27,941 bases of DNA from an uncultured bacterium (GTDB lineage Bacteria > Verrucomicrobiota > Kiritimatiellia > RFP12 > UBA1067), in NCBI GenBank assembly GCA_900547945.1, contig URIT01000030.1, positions 1 to 27,941 on the forward strand, written 5' to 3'. Below the pieces are notes generated by a model that saw only the letters and a list, made by a program, of their open reading frames with translations, was not told the DNA's origin and made no database searches. Positions 16,213 through 26,009 of this stretch are shown here, piece by piece (the stretch's first letter is position 1; each line of letters begins with the position of its first letter). A program made the translations under genes and the position numbers.

Positions 16213-16299
16213 ATGTGCGGTATCGTCGGGTTCTCCAGTCACACGCAGGGCGCCTGCCGCCCGCTCGTCAACGGCCTGCGCCCCGTCGCCGTGGAGTGA
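16213..16299 (+). pseudogene. truncated N-terminus of a class II glutamine amidotransferase (GlmS-like)
   Basis: An ORF of 28 codons directly follows pyrG and is preceded by a good GGAGGG site. It begins MCGIVGFSS, the Ntn-hydrolase start in which Cys2 is the catalytic nucleophile of GlmS, PurF and AsnB. The next residues (RPLVNGLRPVAVE) resemble the early helix of GlmS (xxLLxGLxxLEYR). The frame then stops, and none of the following frames continues the domain. It is best read as a remnant of a third glutamine amidotransferase gene after deletion. A functional 28-residue peptide is unlikely because almost the whole domain is missing. Confidence 0.65.
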
Positions 16300-16318
16300 G
16301 AAGCGCGCGCCCGGCGTT

Positions 16319-16328
16319 TTGCTATAAT
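16319..16328 (+). promoter_or_regulatory. extended -10 promoter TTTTGCTATAAT
   Basis: A consensus TATAAT at 16323-16328 is preceded by TTTTGC. An ATG lies only seven bases after it (16335) and another at 16344, so transcription would start close to or at the first ATG. It may drive the short ORF region and the GH36 gene. Confidence 0.5.
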
Positions 16329-16343
16329 ACCGGCATGGGAACG

Positions 16344-16479
16344 ATGAAGCAGATCATGTGCGGCCGACCACGACCTCGCGCGCGCCTGGAACCTGAAGGA
16401 GAACGGCGGCACGGTTACACTCCACCGCATCGTCCTCGTCTTCCACGGCGGCGATGTCGCTCTCTGCGAGGAAATTTGA
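16344..16479 (+). pseudogene. small ORF apparently broken by a one-base frameshift
   Basis: From ATG 16344 the frame reads MKQIMC and then turns into Arg/Pro-rich sequence. The neighbouring frame from 16363 to the TGA at 16477-16479 reads as plausible protein (ADHDLARAWNLK, then LHRIVLVF and CEEI). Removing one G near 16362 would join them into a 44-codon ORF directly behind the TATAAT promoter. The product matches nothing I recognise. It could be a decayed gene, a sequencing or assembly error, or chance. Confidence 0.35.
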
Positions 16480-16502
16480 AAAATGAAAGGAAGTAACGTA
16501 AG

Positions 16503-18353
16503 ATGAATGATGTTCTTTCACGGTGTACGGGGTTCGTGCTGGCCGGCGCGGCCTTCCTTCTGGCCTGTGGGGCGCGGGCGGCGGCGTTCGAGAAGGTTGT
16601 CAAGGGAACGGTCGCCGGTGATGTCCGCGTGAGCAGCCGGGATGCGGGCGGCTGGACATTCGCCTGTGAACGCCGGTCGTTGGGCGCGGGCGTGGACGAG
16701 ATCGAGGTTTCCCTCTCGGCGGCGGCCGAGGCGCGTCCGCCGTCCTTCAAGGTGAGCTGGGCGGTGCCGCAGCGCGACATCCAGGCGTTCTGGACGCCGC
16801 AGGATGGCGGGACCTGCGTGATCCCGCCGGACTGGGGCGGCGGCAAGTCCAGCGACTTCGCGCACTGGTCGCCGGTCGGCGCGCTCATCAGCGACCGTAA
16901 CCGCAACCGCCTGTCCTTCGCCGCCGACGAGGCGCACCGCGTCGTGTACTATGCAGCCGGACTGAAGGAGACGACGTGCGAGCTGACCTGTTCGATGTCG
17001 TTCCTCACGGGCGTGGAGGCGCCGCTCGCGTCCTACGCGGTGCGCATCCGGCTCGATGCACGCGATGTCTTCTGGTCCGACGCCGTGCGCGAGGCTTCGG
17101 CGTGGATCTCGTCCAAGCCCGGCAACGCGCCGTGCGTGGCGCCGGCGGCGGCCTTCAAGCCGCTCTACTCGTCGTGGTACTGCTTCCATCACAACGTCTT
17201 CGCCAAGGACATCGAGGAAGAGTGCGCGCGGGCGGCCAAGCTGGGCATGAAGACGCTGATCCTCGACGACGGCTGGCAGATGGACGACGTGGTCGGCGGC
17301 TATTCCAAGGCCGGCGACTGGCAGATCTCGACACGGCGCTTCCCGGACATGGCGGCGCACGTGCGCCGCGTGCAGGCGATGGGGCTGAAGTACATGCTCT
17401 GGTATTCCGTGCCGTTCATCGGCACGAAGACCGCCAACTACGCGCGCTTCAAGGGCAAGTACCTCTACGAGACGCTGGGGGCCGGCGTGCTGGATCCGCG
17501 CTTCCCGGAGGTGCGCGCGTTTCTCGCGGGCGTCTACGAGAAGGCGCTGCGCGACTGGAACCTCGATGGGTTCAAGCTCGACTTCATCGACTGCTTCCAC
17601 ATCAAGGGCAAGGACCCGGCAGAGGCGGAGAACTACGCCGGGCGCGACACGAAAAGCGTCGAAGAGGCGTCCGACCGGCTGCTTGGCGAGGTGATGGCCC
17701 GCCTGAAGGCGATCAAGCCCGACCTGCTGGTCGAATTCCGCCAGGCCTACGTCGGCCCCGCGATCCTCAAGTACGGCAACATGTTCCGTGTGGCCGACTG
17801 CCCGGGCGACAAGAACCGCAACCGGCGCGGAATCGCGCGTCTGCGCCTGACGTCCGGACCGGGGGCCGTACACGGCGACATGCTGGAATGGCATCCGGAC
17901 GAGCCGGCCGAGGTCGCGGCGCGCGCCGTCCTGGACTCGATCTTCGGCGTGGTCCAGTATTCGATGATGCTGCGCAAGCTGCCGGAGAGCCATACCGCGA
18001 TGATCCGCCACTGGGCCGGCTTCTCGACGCGCCACGAGGACGCGCTGCTGCACGGGACGTTCCGCGCCTACAATCCCGAACACGGTTATCCCGTTTTGGA
18101 AGGGGCTTCGGCGAATGAGCGCATCCTGGGGGCGTATCTCGCGGGATTCTGCGTCGATGGCGGCGCGCCGGACCGTGAGACCTTCGTGCTGAACGGTACG
18201 GGCGAGAATCGCCTTGTGCTGCGCGTACATGCGGCTCCCCGGCGTGTACAGGCCTTCGACACGTTCGGAAAGGAAGTCCCGGCCCCGTCGCTCGCCGTCG
18301 GCGTCAACGAAGTTCCGGTTCCGTGTTCTGGCTATCTCCGCATCGCATACTGA
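16503..18353 (+). CDS. secreted alpha-galactosidase-like glycoside hydrolase, GH36
   Basis: This encodes 616 residues. AAGGAAG precedes ATG 16503. A signal peptide (FVLAGAAFLLACGARAAA) indicates export. The barrel shows melibiase features: LYSSWYCFHHN, then TLILDDGWQMDD, the candidate nucleophile Asp360 in GFKLDFID, and a candidate acid/base Asp432 in RVADCPGD. A C-terminal beta-sandwich completes the family architecture. It probably removes terminal alpha-galactosides from oligosaccharides or glycans in the periplasm or outside the cell. Exact specificity cannot be predicted, since GH36 also contains N-acetylgalactosaminidases and raffinose synthases. It sits oddly between pyrG and carB on the same strand. 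Confidence 0.88.
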   Translation: MNDVLSRCTGFVLAGAAFLLACGARAAAFEKVVKGTVAGDVRVSSRDAGGWTFACERRSLGAGVDEIEVSLSAAAEARPPSFKVSWAVPQRDIQAFWTPQDGGTCVIPPDWGGGKSSDFAHWSPVGALISDRNRNRLSFAADEAHRVVYYAAGLKETTCELTCSMSFLTGVEAPLASYAVRIRLDARDVFWSDAVREASAWISSKPGNAPCVAPAAAFKPLYSSWYCFHHNVFAKDIEEECARAAKLGMKTLILDDGWQMDDVVGGYSKAGDWQISTRRFPDMAAHVRRVQAMGLKYMLWYSVPFIGTKTANYARFKGKYLYETLGAGVLDPRFPEVRAFLAGVYEKALRDWNLDGFKLDFIDCFHIKGKDPAEAENYAGRDTKSVEEASDRLLGEVMARLKAIKPDLLVEFRQAYVGPAILKYGNMFRVADCPGDKNRNRRGIARLRLTSGPGAVHGDMLEWHPDEPAEVAARAVLDSIFGVVQYSMMLRKLPESHTAMIRHWAGFSTRHEDALLHGTFRAYNPEHGYPVLEGASANERILGAYLAGFCVDGGAPDRETFVLNGTGENRLVLRVHAAPRRVQAFDTFGKEVPAPSLAVGVNEVPVPCSGYLRIAY

Positions 18354-18385
18354 TACGGCATGGAATTTGCTAATGTTTTCCTGAC

Positions 18386-21721
<3,336 letters not shown>

Positions 21722-21722
21722 A

Positions 21723-21740
21723 CCGCCGCCCGTGCGGCGG
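21723..21740. terminator. short hairpin between convergent carB and nfnB
   Basis: A CCGCCGC/GCGGCGG stem of seven base pairs with a CCGT loop fills most of the 26-base gap between two convergent genes. It could slow transcription from both sides, but no T-tract accompanies it. Confidence 0.4.
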
Positions 21741-21747
21741 CGGGCGG

Positions 21748-23163
21748 CTACTTGGCGAGATAGGCGTTGATGCCGGCGGCGGCGCGGCGTCCCTCGCCCA
21801 TCGCGAGGATCACGGTGGCGGCGCCGAGTACGATGTCGCCGCCCGCGAAGACGCCGGGAATGGACGTCATGTTCGTCTCGGGATCGACGATGATGTTGCC
21901 GCGCTTGTTGACCTCCAGCCCCTCCGTCGTCGCGGGGATGAGCGGGTTGGAGGCGTTGCCGACGGCGACGACGACGGTATCGACGTCGAGCGTGAACTCG
22001 CTCCCCGGAATCGCGACCGGGCTGCGGCGTCCGGAGGCGTCCGGCTCGCCGAGTTCGTACTTGAGGCATTCAATGCCCGTGACAAAGCCCTTGTCGTCGC
22101 CGAGGATGCGCTTCGCGTTCTCGAGAAGGTGGAATTCGACGCCCTCCTCCTTCGCGTGGTGGACCTCCTCGCGGCGGGCGGGCATTTCGGCCTCGCTGCG
22201 GCGGTAGATGAGGTAGACCTTCTCCGCGCCGAGCCGGAGGGCCATGCGCGAGGCGTCCATCGCGACGTTGCCGCCGCCGAGCACGGCGACCTTCTTCCCG
22301 TGCCAGAAGGGCGTGTCCGCCTCGCCTTCGAGATATGCCTTCATGAGGTTCGCGCGCGTCAGGTACTCGTTCGCCGAGAAGACGCCGTTCAGGTTCTCGC
22401 CCTCGATGCCCATGAACTTCGGGAGGCCCGCGCCCGTGCCGACGAAGACGGCGTCGAAGCCGTCCTTCTCCATCAGGTCACGCAACTTGCGCGTGTGGCC
22501 GACGACGTAGTTCGTGTCGATCGTCACGCCGATCTTCCCAAGCCCTTCGATCTCGTGCTGGACGATGGCCTTCGGGAGACGGAATTCGGGGATGCCGTAG
22601 ACGAGCACGCCGCCGCACTTGTGGAACGCCTCGAACAACGTGACGTCGTGTCCGGCCTTCGCGCAGTCCGCCGCGCAGGTGATGGAGGCGGGACCCGAAC
22701 CGATGACGGCGACGCGCTTCCCGGTCTTCGGGGCACAGATGAGCGGTTCCTCGGTGTTCGTCTCGCGCGCGAGGTCGGCGCAGAAACGCTCGACGCGGCC
22801 GATGGCGACGGCCTTGTCCACGCTCTTGAGGAGCTTGCCCATCGTGCAGAACTTCTGGCACTGCTTCTCCTGGGGGCAGACACGTCCGCACACCGCCGGA
22901 AGGAGGGAGGTCTCCTTGATGATCTTGAGCGCGCCCGCGAAATCCCCGGCGGCCGCTTTCGCGAGGAAGCCGGGGATGTTGATTGCAACGGGGCAACCCT
23001 GCATACAGGGCTTGGTGGGGCACTGGAGGCAGCGCGTCGCCTCACGTTGCGCCATCTCGGCCGTGTAGCCGAGGGCGACTTCGTTCATGTTGTGGGCGCG
23101 GACCGCCGGATCCTGCTGGGGCATCTCCTGTGGGGGCAGGGCCATTCTCTCTTTGGGTGTCAT
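21748..23163 (-). CDS. nfnB: NfnB/GltD-like FAD subunit of NADH-dependent ferredoxin:NADP+ oxidoreductase
   Basis: This encodes 471 residues. The N-terminal region carries two Cys clusters for 4Fe-4S centres (CLQCPTKPCMQGCP and CGRVCPQEKQCQKFC). A first dinucleotide fold (VAVIGSGPASITCAADCAKAG) and a second (VAVLGGGNVAMDASRMALRLG) follow, and the end has the GDIVLGAATVILAMGEGR flavin-binding block. With the neighbouring FNR-like subunit it matches the Nfn complex, which bifurcates electrons between NADPH, NAD+ and ferredoxin. GltD of glutamate synthase is the main alternative, but no large GltB gene is present here. ATG 23163 has a poor ribosome site; ATG 23145, behind AAAGAGAGA, is a reasonable alternative start. 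Nineteen bases separate it from nfnA. Confidence 0.9.
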   Translation of the reverse strand: MTPKERMALPPQEMPQQDPAVRAHNMNEVALGYTAEMAQREATRCLQCPTKPCMQGCPVAINIPGFLAKAAAGDFAGALKIIKETSLLPAVCGRVCPQEKQCQKFCTMGKLLKSVDKAVAIGRVERFCADLARETNTEEPLICAPKTGKRVAVIGSGPASITCAADCAKAGHDVTLFEAFHKCGGVLVYGIPEFRLPKAIVQHEIEGLGKIGVTIDTNYVVGHTRKLRDLMEKDGFDAVFVGTGAGLPKFMGIEGENLNGVFSANEYLTRANLMKAYLEGEADTPFWHGKKVAVLGGGNVAMDASRMALRLGAEKVYLIYRRSEAEMPARREEVHHAKEEGVEFHLLENAKRILGDDKGFVTGIECLKYELGEPDASGRRSPVAIPGSEFTLDVDTVVVAVGNASNPLIPATTEGLEVNKRGNIIVDPETNMTSIPGVFAGGDIVLGAATVILAMGEGRRAAAGINAYLAK

Positions 23164-23182
23164 GGCGTTTGGGTTGTGGGGG

Positions 23183-24037
23183 TTAAAGGTTCTTGAAGAG
23201 GTTGCACACGTGGTCCATCGCCGCGCGTTCCTGGGGCTTGAAGGCGCCCATGCGCTTGAGCATGAGATCCCAGTCGACCTGATGGGCGTCGAATTCGGGA
23301 CCGTCGACGCAGACGAACTTCGTTTTGCCGCCGACGGAGACGCGGCAGCCGCCGCACATGCCCGTTCCGTCGATCATGATCGTGTTGAGGGAGGCGACCG
23401 TCTTCACGCCGAAAGGCTGCGTCGCGAGCGCGCAGAACTTCATCATGACGGGCGGACCGATGGCGATGACCTCGTCGACGGTTCCGGCTGCGCAGAGTTC
23501 CTTGAGCGGTTCGGTGACGAGCCCCTTACGGCCGGACGATCCGTCGTCCGTCATGAGGATGAGATCGTCTCCCGCAATTGCCCGCATCTCCTCCTCCATC
23601 ACGAAGAGGCCCTTGTTGCGCGCGCCCATGATGATCGTCACCTTGTTGCCGGCGACCTTGAGCGCCTGGGCGATGGGGTGCATCGGCGCGACGCCGATGC
23701 CGCCGCCCACGCAGACGACGTGGCCGGGCGGTTCGCCGTTCGCACCGCGGATGGACGTGGGCTTGCCGAGCGGGCCGAGCACCGCCGAAAGGGCGTCGCC
23801 GACATTCAGCTTGGAGAGCTTCAGCGTCGTCGCGCCTACGGTCTGGAAGATGAGCGTGATCGTGCCTTTGTCCGGACTGGCATCGGCGATGGTGAGGGGA
23901 ATGCGCTCGCCGAGTTGGTCATCGACCATGAGGATGATGAACTGGCCCGGCTTGCGCTCTTGGGCGATGAGGGGAGCTTCCACGTCCATGCGGAAGACGT
24001 TTTCGGAAAGCTGTCGTTTTGCGATGATGCGGTTCAT
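23183..24037 (-). CDS. nfnA: NfnA-like ferredoxin-NADP+ reductase subunit
   Basis: This encodes 284 residues. ATG 24037 is chosen because it follows GAGG and starts the family sequence MNRIIAKRQLSENVFRMDVE. The N-terminal FAD-binding barrel (KPGQFIILMV, ERIPLTIAD), the NAD(P)-binding region (VCVGGGIGVAPMHPIAQAL) and a C-terminal 2Fe-2S Cys cluster (GTGMCGGCRVSVGG, FVCVDGPEFDAH) are all present. This is the architecture of NfnA and of sulfide dehydrogenase beta subunits, close to PyrK-type reductases. It is the first gene of the nfnAB operon. It supplies NADPH that the nearby glutamate dehydrogenase would use. Confidence 0.92.
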   Translation of the reverse strand: MNRIIAKRQLSENVFRMDVEAPLIAQERKPGQFIILMVDDQLGERIPLTIADASPDKGTITLIFQTVGATTLKLSKLNVGDALSAVLGPLGKPTSIRGANGEPPGHVVCVGGGIGVAPMHPIAQALKVAGNKVTIIMGARNKGLFVMEEEMRAIAGDDLILMTDDGSSGRKGLVTEPLKELCAAGTVDEVIAIGPPVMMKFCALATQPFGVKTVASLNTIMIDGTGMCGGCRVSVGGKTKFVCVDGPEFDAHQVDWDLMLKRMGAFKPQERAAMDHVCNLFKNL

Positions 24038-24070
24038 GGTTGCCTCGATTCCACAAATGACTTTCTGGAT

Positions 24071-24081
24071 AGTATACCAAA
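24071..24081 (-). promoter_or_regulatory. extended -10 promoter of nfnAB
   Basis: On the minus strand TTTGGTATACT (24081-24071) repeats exactly the eleven bases found before the gene at 5967. The -10 TATACT lies at 24076-24071 and the start codon about 34 bases downstream of it. No strong -35 is visible. Confidence 0.5.
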
Positions 24082-24100
24082 TTTCACCCGAACGCGCCGA

Positions 24101-24128
24101 ACCAAGATGCACCGACCAAGATGCGCCG
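24101..24128. repeat. 14-bp tandem duplication
   Basis: Units ACCAAGATGCACCG and ACCAAGATGCGCCG abut directly with one mismatch, just upstream of the nfnA promoter. Confidence 0.85.
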
Positions 24129-24151
24129 TGGTTACCCGCTTATTCATTATG

Positions 24152-24212
24152 TACACGTTTTATTGTGTCCCGTTTTTACACGTTATTGTGTCCCGTTTGT
24201 ACACGTTTTTGG
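24152..24212. repeat. 23-25-bp iteron-like tandem repeats overlapping a gene end
   Basis: Copy one (24152-24176, 25 bases), copy two (24177-24199, 23 bases) and a partial third (24200-24212) each start TACACGTT. The first two contain ATTGTGTCCCGTTT. The repeats encode the last 15 codons and stop of the unknown gene on the minus strand. Confidence 0.85.
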
Positions 24213-25113
24213 AAAGGGGAGGGGGTATGCGCTCTGTTGATTGGGTGAGCGTGATGGCTTCATTGGGAGAACTAGCCATGAGATGAGGAGAGTCTCGTTT
24301 TTTGCGCACCGGGGCATCCTCCAGGAAGACCTGCCGGGGATCAACCCATCGCTTCACGCTTTCCTCCACAAATGAGAATGTTGTGCGGAAATCTTCAAGC
24401 AGTTCTTGCACGACCTGGTGGCGCGGCTCGTTGAGAAGGTTGGAGGTTGGAGTCGGATCCTGCGTCCCGGTTGCCTGCCGCAGCTTAATCGCCATCGCCT
24501 TGTACCGCATGAGCGTCTTGTATTTAGGCGAGAGTTCCGGGAGGAATTCCCGAAGCCAACCCCGAATGCCTCCGTTTCGCCCAACGACGTTTCCATTCCC
24601 GTCGAAACGGAGTGCGCAATCGACATAACATTCGAGGTCCTGCAGCATACCGCCGAGCAGGATCATCCTCTCCTTCGACTCTTTTCGGCGATTCCAGGCG
24701 TCGAGAAGGACTTTCGGCGTTGGCATGGGGGCCGTTGTCGTCCGGTGCGTGATCTTGCGCCGTTCGGCGGCGAGTTGACGGCGGCGTGCAGTTTCACGCG
24801 CATAGTAGAATGGACGCCGGACAATCCGCAGGTCGCGAAGAAGTTCGCGTCGTATGCGGTCGCGCTTGACGGGATCGGTGAAGGTTTCCGACACCTTGCG
24901 GACGGCGATGCCGATATCGGCGGCAAGGTAGGTGGCGAAGATGAGGGGATTGAATACGGGTTCGGGATCGTAGATGCTGCGTCCGTTACCGAATCTGTAG
25001 GAACTGTCGACGAAATCAAGATAACGTCCCGTATAGGTCGTCTTGTCGCTGTGCGTCCACCCGTACTTTTTCGCATACCAGTACGCCGAGTGCGTGTAGG
25101 CCCTCTGTGCCAT
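24160..25113 (-). CDS. protein of unknown family in a tandem-repeat-rich island
   Basis: This encodes 317 residues. AAGGAGA before ATG 25113 is a strong ribosome site, and codon use looks genuine although the region is visibly less G+C-rich than nearby genes. No signal peptide or membrane helix is seen. The protein is basic, with an Arg-rich stretch near the middle (RIRRELLRDLRIVRR and ARRRQLAAERRK). A block GWLREFLPELSPKYKTLMRY loosely resembles the DUF3102 pattern of phage and plasmid proteins; this is weak. The last 15 residues are encoded by the tandem repeats at 24152-24212, so the C-terminus may have been extended by duplication. DNA binding is a guess. A possible promoter lies far upstream at 25393. 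Confidence 0.72.
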   Translation of the reverse strand: MAQRAYTHSAYWYAKKYGWTHSDKTTYTGRYLDFVDSSYRFGNGRSIYDPEPVFNPLIFATYLAADIGIAVRKVSETFTDPVKRDRIRRELLRDLRIVRRPFYYARETARRRQLAAERRKITHRTTTAPMPTPKVLLDAWNRRKESKERMILLGGMLQDLECYVDCALRFDGNGNVVGRNGGIRGWLREFLPELSPKYKTLMRYKAMAIKLRQATGTQDPTPTSNLLNEPRHQVVQELLEDFRTTFSFVEESVKRWVDPRQVFLEDAPVRKKRDSPHLMASSPNEAITLTQSTERIPPPLSKNVYKRDTITCKNGTQ

Positions 25114-25137
25114 CTTGCGTCTCCTTCCTCATTTCCG

Positions 25138-25177
25138 TTTTTATCCAACCAGCGTCATTTTTATCCAACCAGCGTCA
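25138..25177. repeat. 20-bp exact tandem duplication
   Basis: The unit TTTTTATCCAACCAGCGTCA occurs twice without a gap (25138-25157 and 25158-25177), just upstream of the unknown minus-strand gene. Confidence 0.9.
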
Positions 25178-25264
25178 CGTTCTTCAACCGAACTACCTAA
25201 ACCAGGAATTCCTTCTGACTGCTTAAAATCTAGGTTTCTTGTTCCCTCGACTACGTTTCTCGAC

Positions 25265-25320
25265 CACATGGTTGCGGTCACGTGGTTGCGGTCACGTGGT
25301 TGCGGCCACGTGGTTGCATC
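25265..25320. repeat. 14-bp tandem repeat, four copies, with CACGTG core
   Basis: The units at 25265, 25279, 25293 and 25307 read CACATGGTTGCGGT, CACGTGGTTGCGGT, CACGTGGTTGCGGC and CACGTGGTTGCATC. The CACGTG hexamer is itself palindromic, so the array offers three regularly spaced dyads. Confidence 0.9.
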
Positions 25321-25387
25321 CTCTGGTCAAGCTCGTACCCGATCTTTTTCTCTGCATGATTTACGAGCAATCTGTCCGAACACCGGC

Positions 25388-25396
25388 ATTATACCA
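25388..25396 (-). promoter_or_regulatory. possible extended -10 (ATGGTATAAT)
   Basis: On the minus strand TATAAT (25393-25388) is preceded by ATGG, similar to the TTGGTATACT elements elsewhere. It would drive a leader of about 270 bases holding two tandem repeats before the unknown gene at 25113. Confidence 0.35.
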
Positions 25397-25440
25397 TAAA
25401 TGAGAATTCTATGCGGAAAAATATAAATGAAATTCTTGAC

Positions 25441-25462
25441 GGCCTTTCTTGGGCCGTTCTTG
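25441..25462. repeat. 11-bp tandem duplication
   Basis: The units GGCCTTTCTTG and GGCCGTTCTTG are adjacent with one mismatch. Confidence 0.7.
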
Positions 25463-25582
25463 GCGTACATGAAATGGGCAAGGTAGATGGAGGAACGGAA
25501 AAGGTTGATGGAAGGAATGGCAGGAAAGGCTGAAGGAGGACAGGTGGAGAGGAAGGGAAGGGCAAATAGAACGAGGAGAAGA

Positions 25583-25617
25583 CGTTGATTTATCCGTCGG
25601 GCGTTGATTTATCCGTC
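25583..25617. repeat. 16-bp direct repeat with 3-base gap
   Basis: CGTTGATTTATCCGTC occurs at 25583-25598 and again at 25602-25617 without mismatch. Confidence 0.85.
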
Positions 25618-25727
25618 ATGGGAAAAGAACGACCTCTCGATGCGGAAATGAAATATGATGATACTTTTCAACAAAGATCGCAAGAAAACGCAAAGACTTT
25701 GTGATCTTTGTAATCTTTGCGGTTCAC

Positions 25728-25767
25728 AATACTTGATTGTCGGATCAAATACTTGATTGTCGGATCA
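25728..25767. repeat. 20-bp exact tandem duplication
   Basis: AATACTTGATTGTCGGATCA occurs twice without a gap (25728-25747 and 25748-25767). Confidence 0.9.
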
Positions 25768-25772
25768 ATGGT

Positions 25773-25825
25773 ATATTCACACTTGATATTCGCGCTTGTT
25801 CGCCAATATATTCGCACTTGTTCGC
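25773..25825. repeat. 18-bp repeat, two full copies and one partial
   Basis: ATATTCACACTTG (25773-25785), ATATTCGCGCTTGTTCGC (25786-25803) and ATATTCGCACTTGTTCGC (25808-25825) are near-identical. Confidence 0.85.
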
Positions 25826-25870
25826 TTTCTTGTGCGGGTCGAAGTCCATGGTGAATCAAATCGAAACGAT

Positions 25871-25902
25871 AGTGATACAGAACAGGAGTGATACAGAACA
25901 GG
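25871..25902. repeat. 16-bp exact tandem duplication
   Basis: AGTGATACAGAACAGG occurs at 25871-25886 and 25887-25902. The second copy runs into the left arm of the hairpin at 25897. Confidence 0.9.
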
Positions 25903-25932
25903 AGGGACGCACAGAAATGCGTCCCTCCTGTT
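25897..25932 (-). terminator. 15-bp perfect hairpin downstream of gdhA
   Basis: The arms AACAGGAGGGACGCA and TGCGTCCCTCCTGTT enclose a six-base loop. It lies about 80 bases after the gdhA stop on the minus strand. There is no T-tract on the gdhA side, so it may be an RNA-stabilising structure or a palindromic element rather than a classical terminator. Confidence 0.5.
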
Positions 25933-26009
25933 TATCTGTTCTCTGCCTGTACAAGAAGCGCCGGAAACCGTTTCCGAACAAGCCCCTCTTAAAAGGCGGC
26001 GGAGATCTC

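Larger units (their letters stand above)
25114..26009. other. intergenic region packed with short tandem duplications
   Basis: About 900 bases with no convincing gene. It carries tandem units of 11 to 22 bases at seven or more places, listed separately. There is also a purine-rich stretch (about 25480-25565), a promoter-like TATAAT on the minus strand (25393-25388), heptad-like TTTGTGATCTTTGTAATCTTTG sequence split over 25697-25720, and a 15-bp hairpin (25897-25932) after gdhA. Confidence 0.7.

Noticed and set aside
14527..16242. Long open frame on the minus strand opposite pyrG
   Set aside because: It is the antisense shadow of a clearly homologous pyrG in G+C-rich DNA. It is Arg/Glu/Val/Leu-biased and has no recognisable motif.
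21748..23163. GltD of glutamate synthase
   Set aside because: No gltB nearby and the directly linked FNR-like 2Fe-2S subunit fits NfnAB better. Kept as an alternative only.
24038..24112. 25-residue N-terminal extension of NfnA
   Set aside because: It spans the TATACT promoter element and has no similarity to the family. ATG 24037 has GAGG before it and a homologous N-terminus.
25265..25320. CRISPR array
   Set aside because: The 14-base units are directly adjacent with no spacers, and no cas genes are present.
25690..25725. tRNA or structured RNA in the TTTGTGATCTTTG stretch
   Set aside because: It reads as short degenerate repeats; no cloverleaf, T-loop (GGTTCGAATCC-like) or acceptor stem can be formed.
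24100..25900. Insertion sequence or transposon
   Set aside because: No transposase-like gene, terminal inverted repeats or matched flanking target duplication could be found despite the many repeats.
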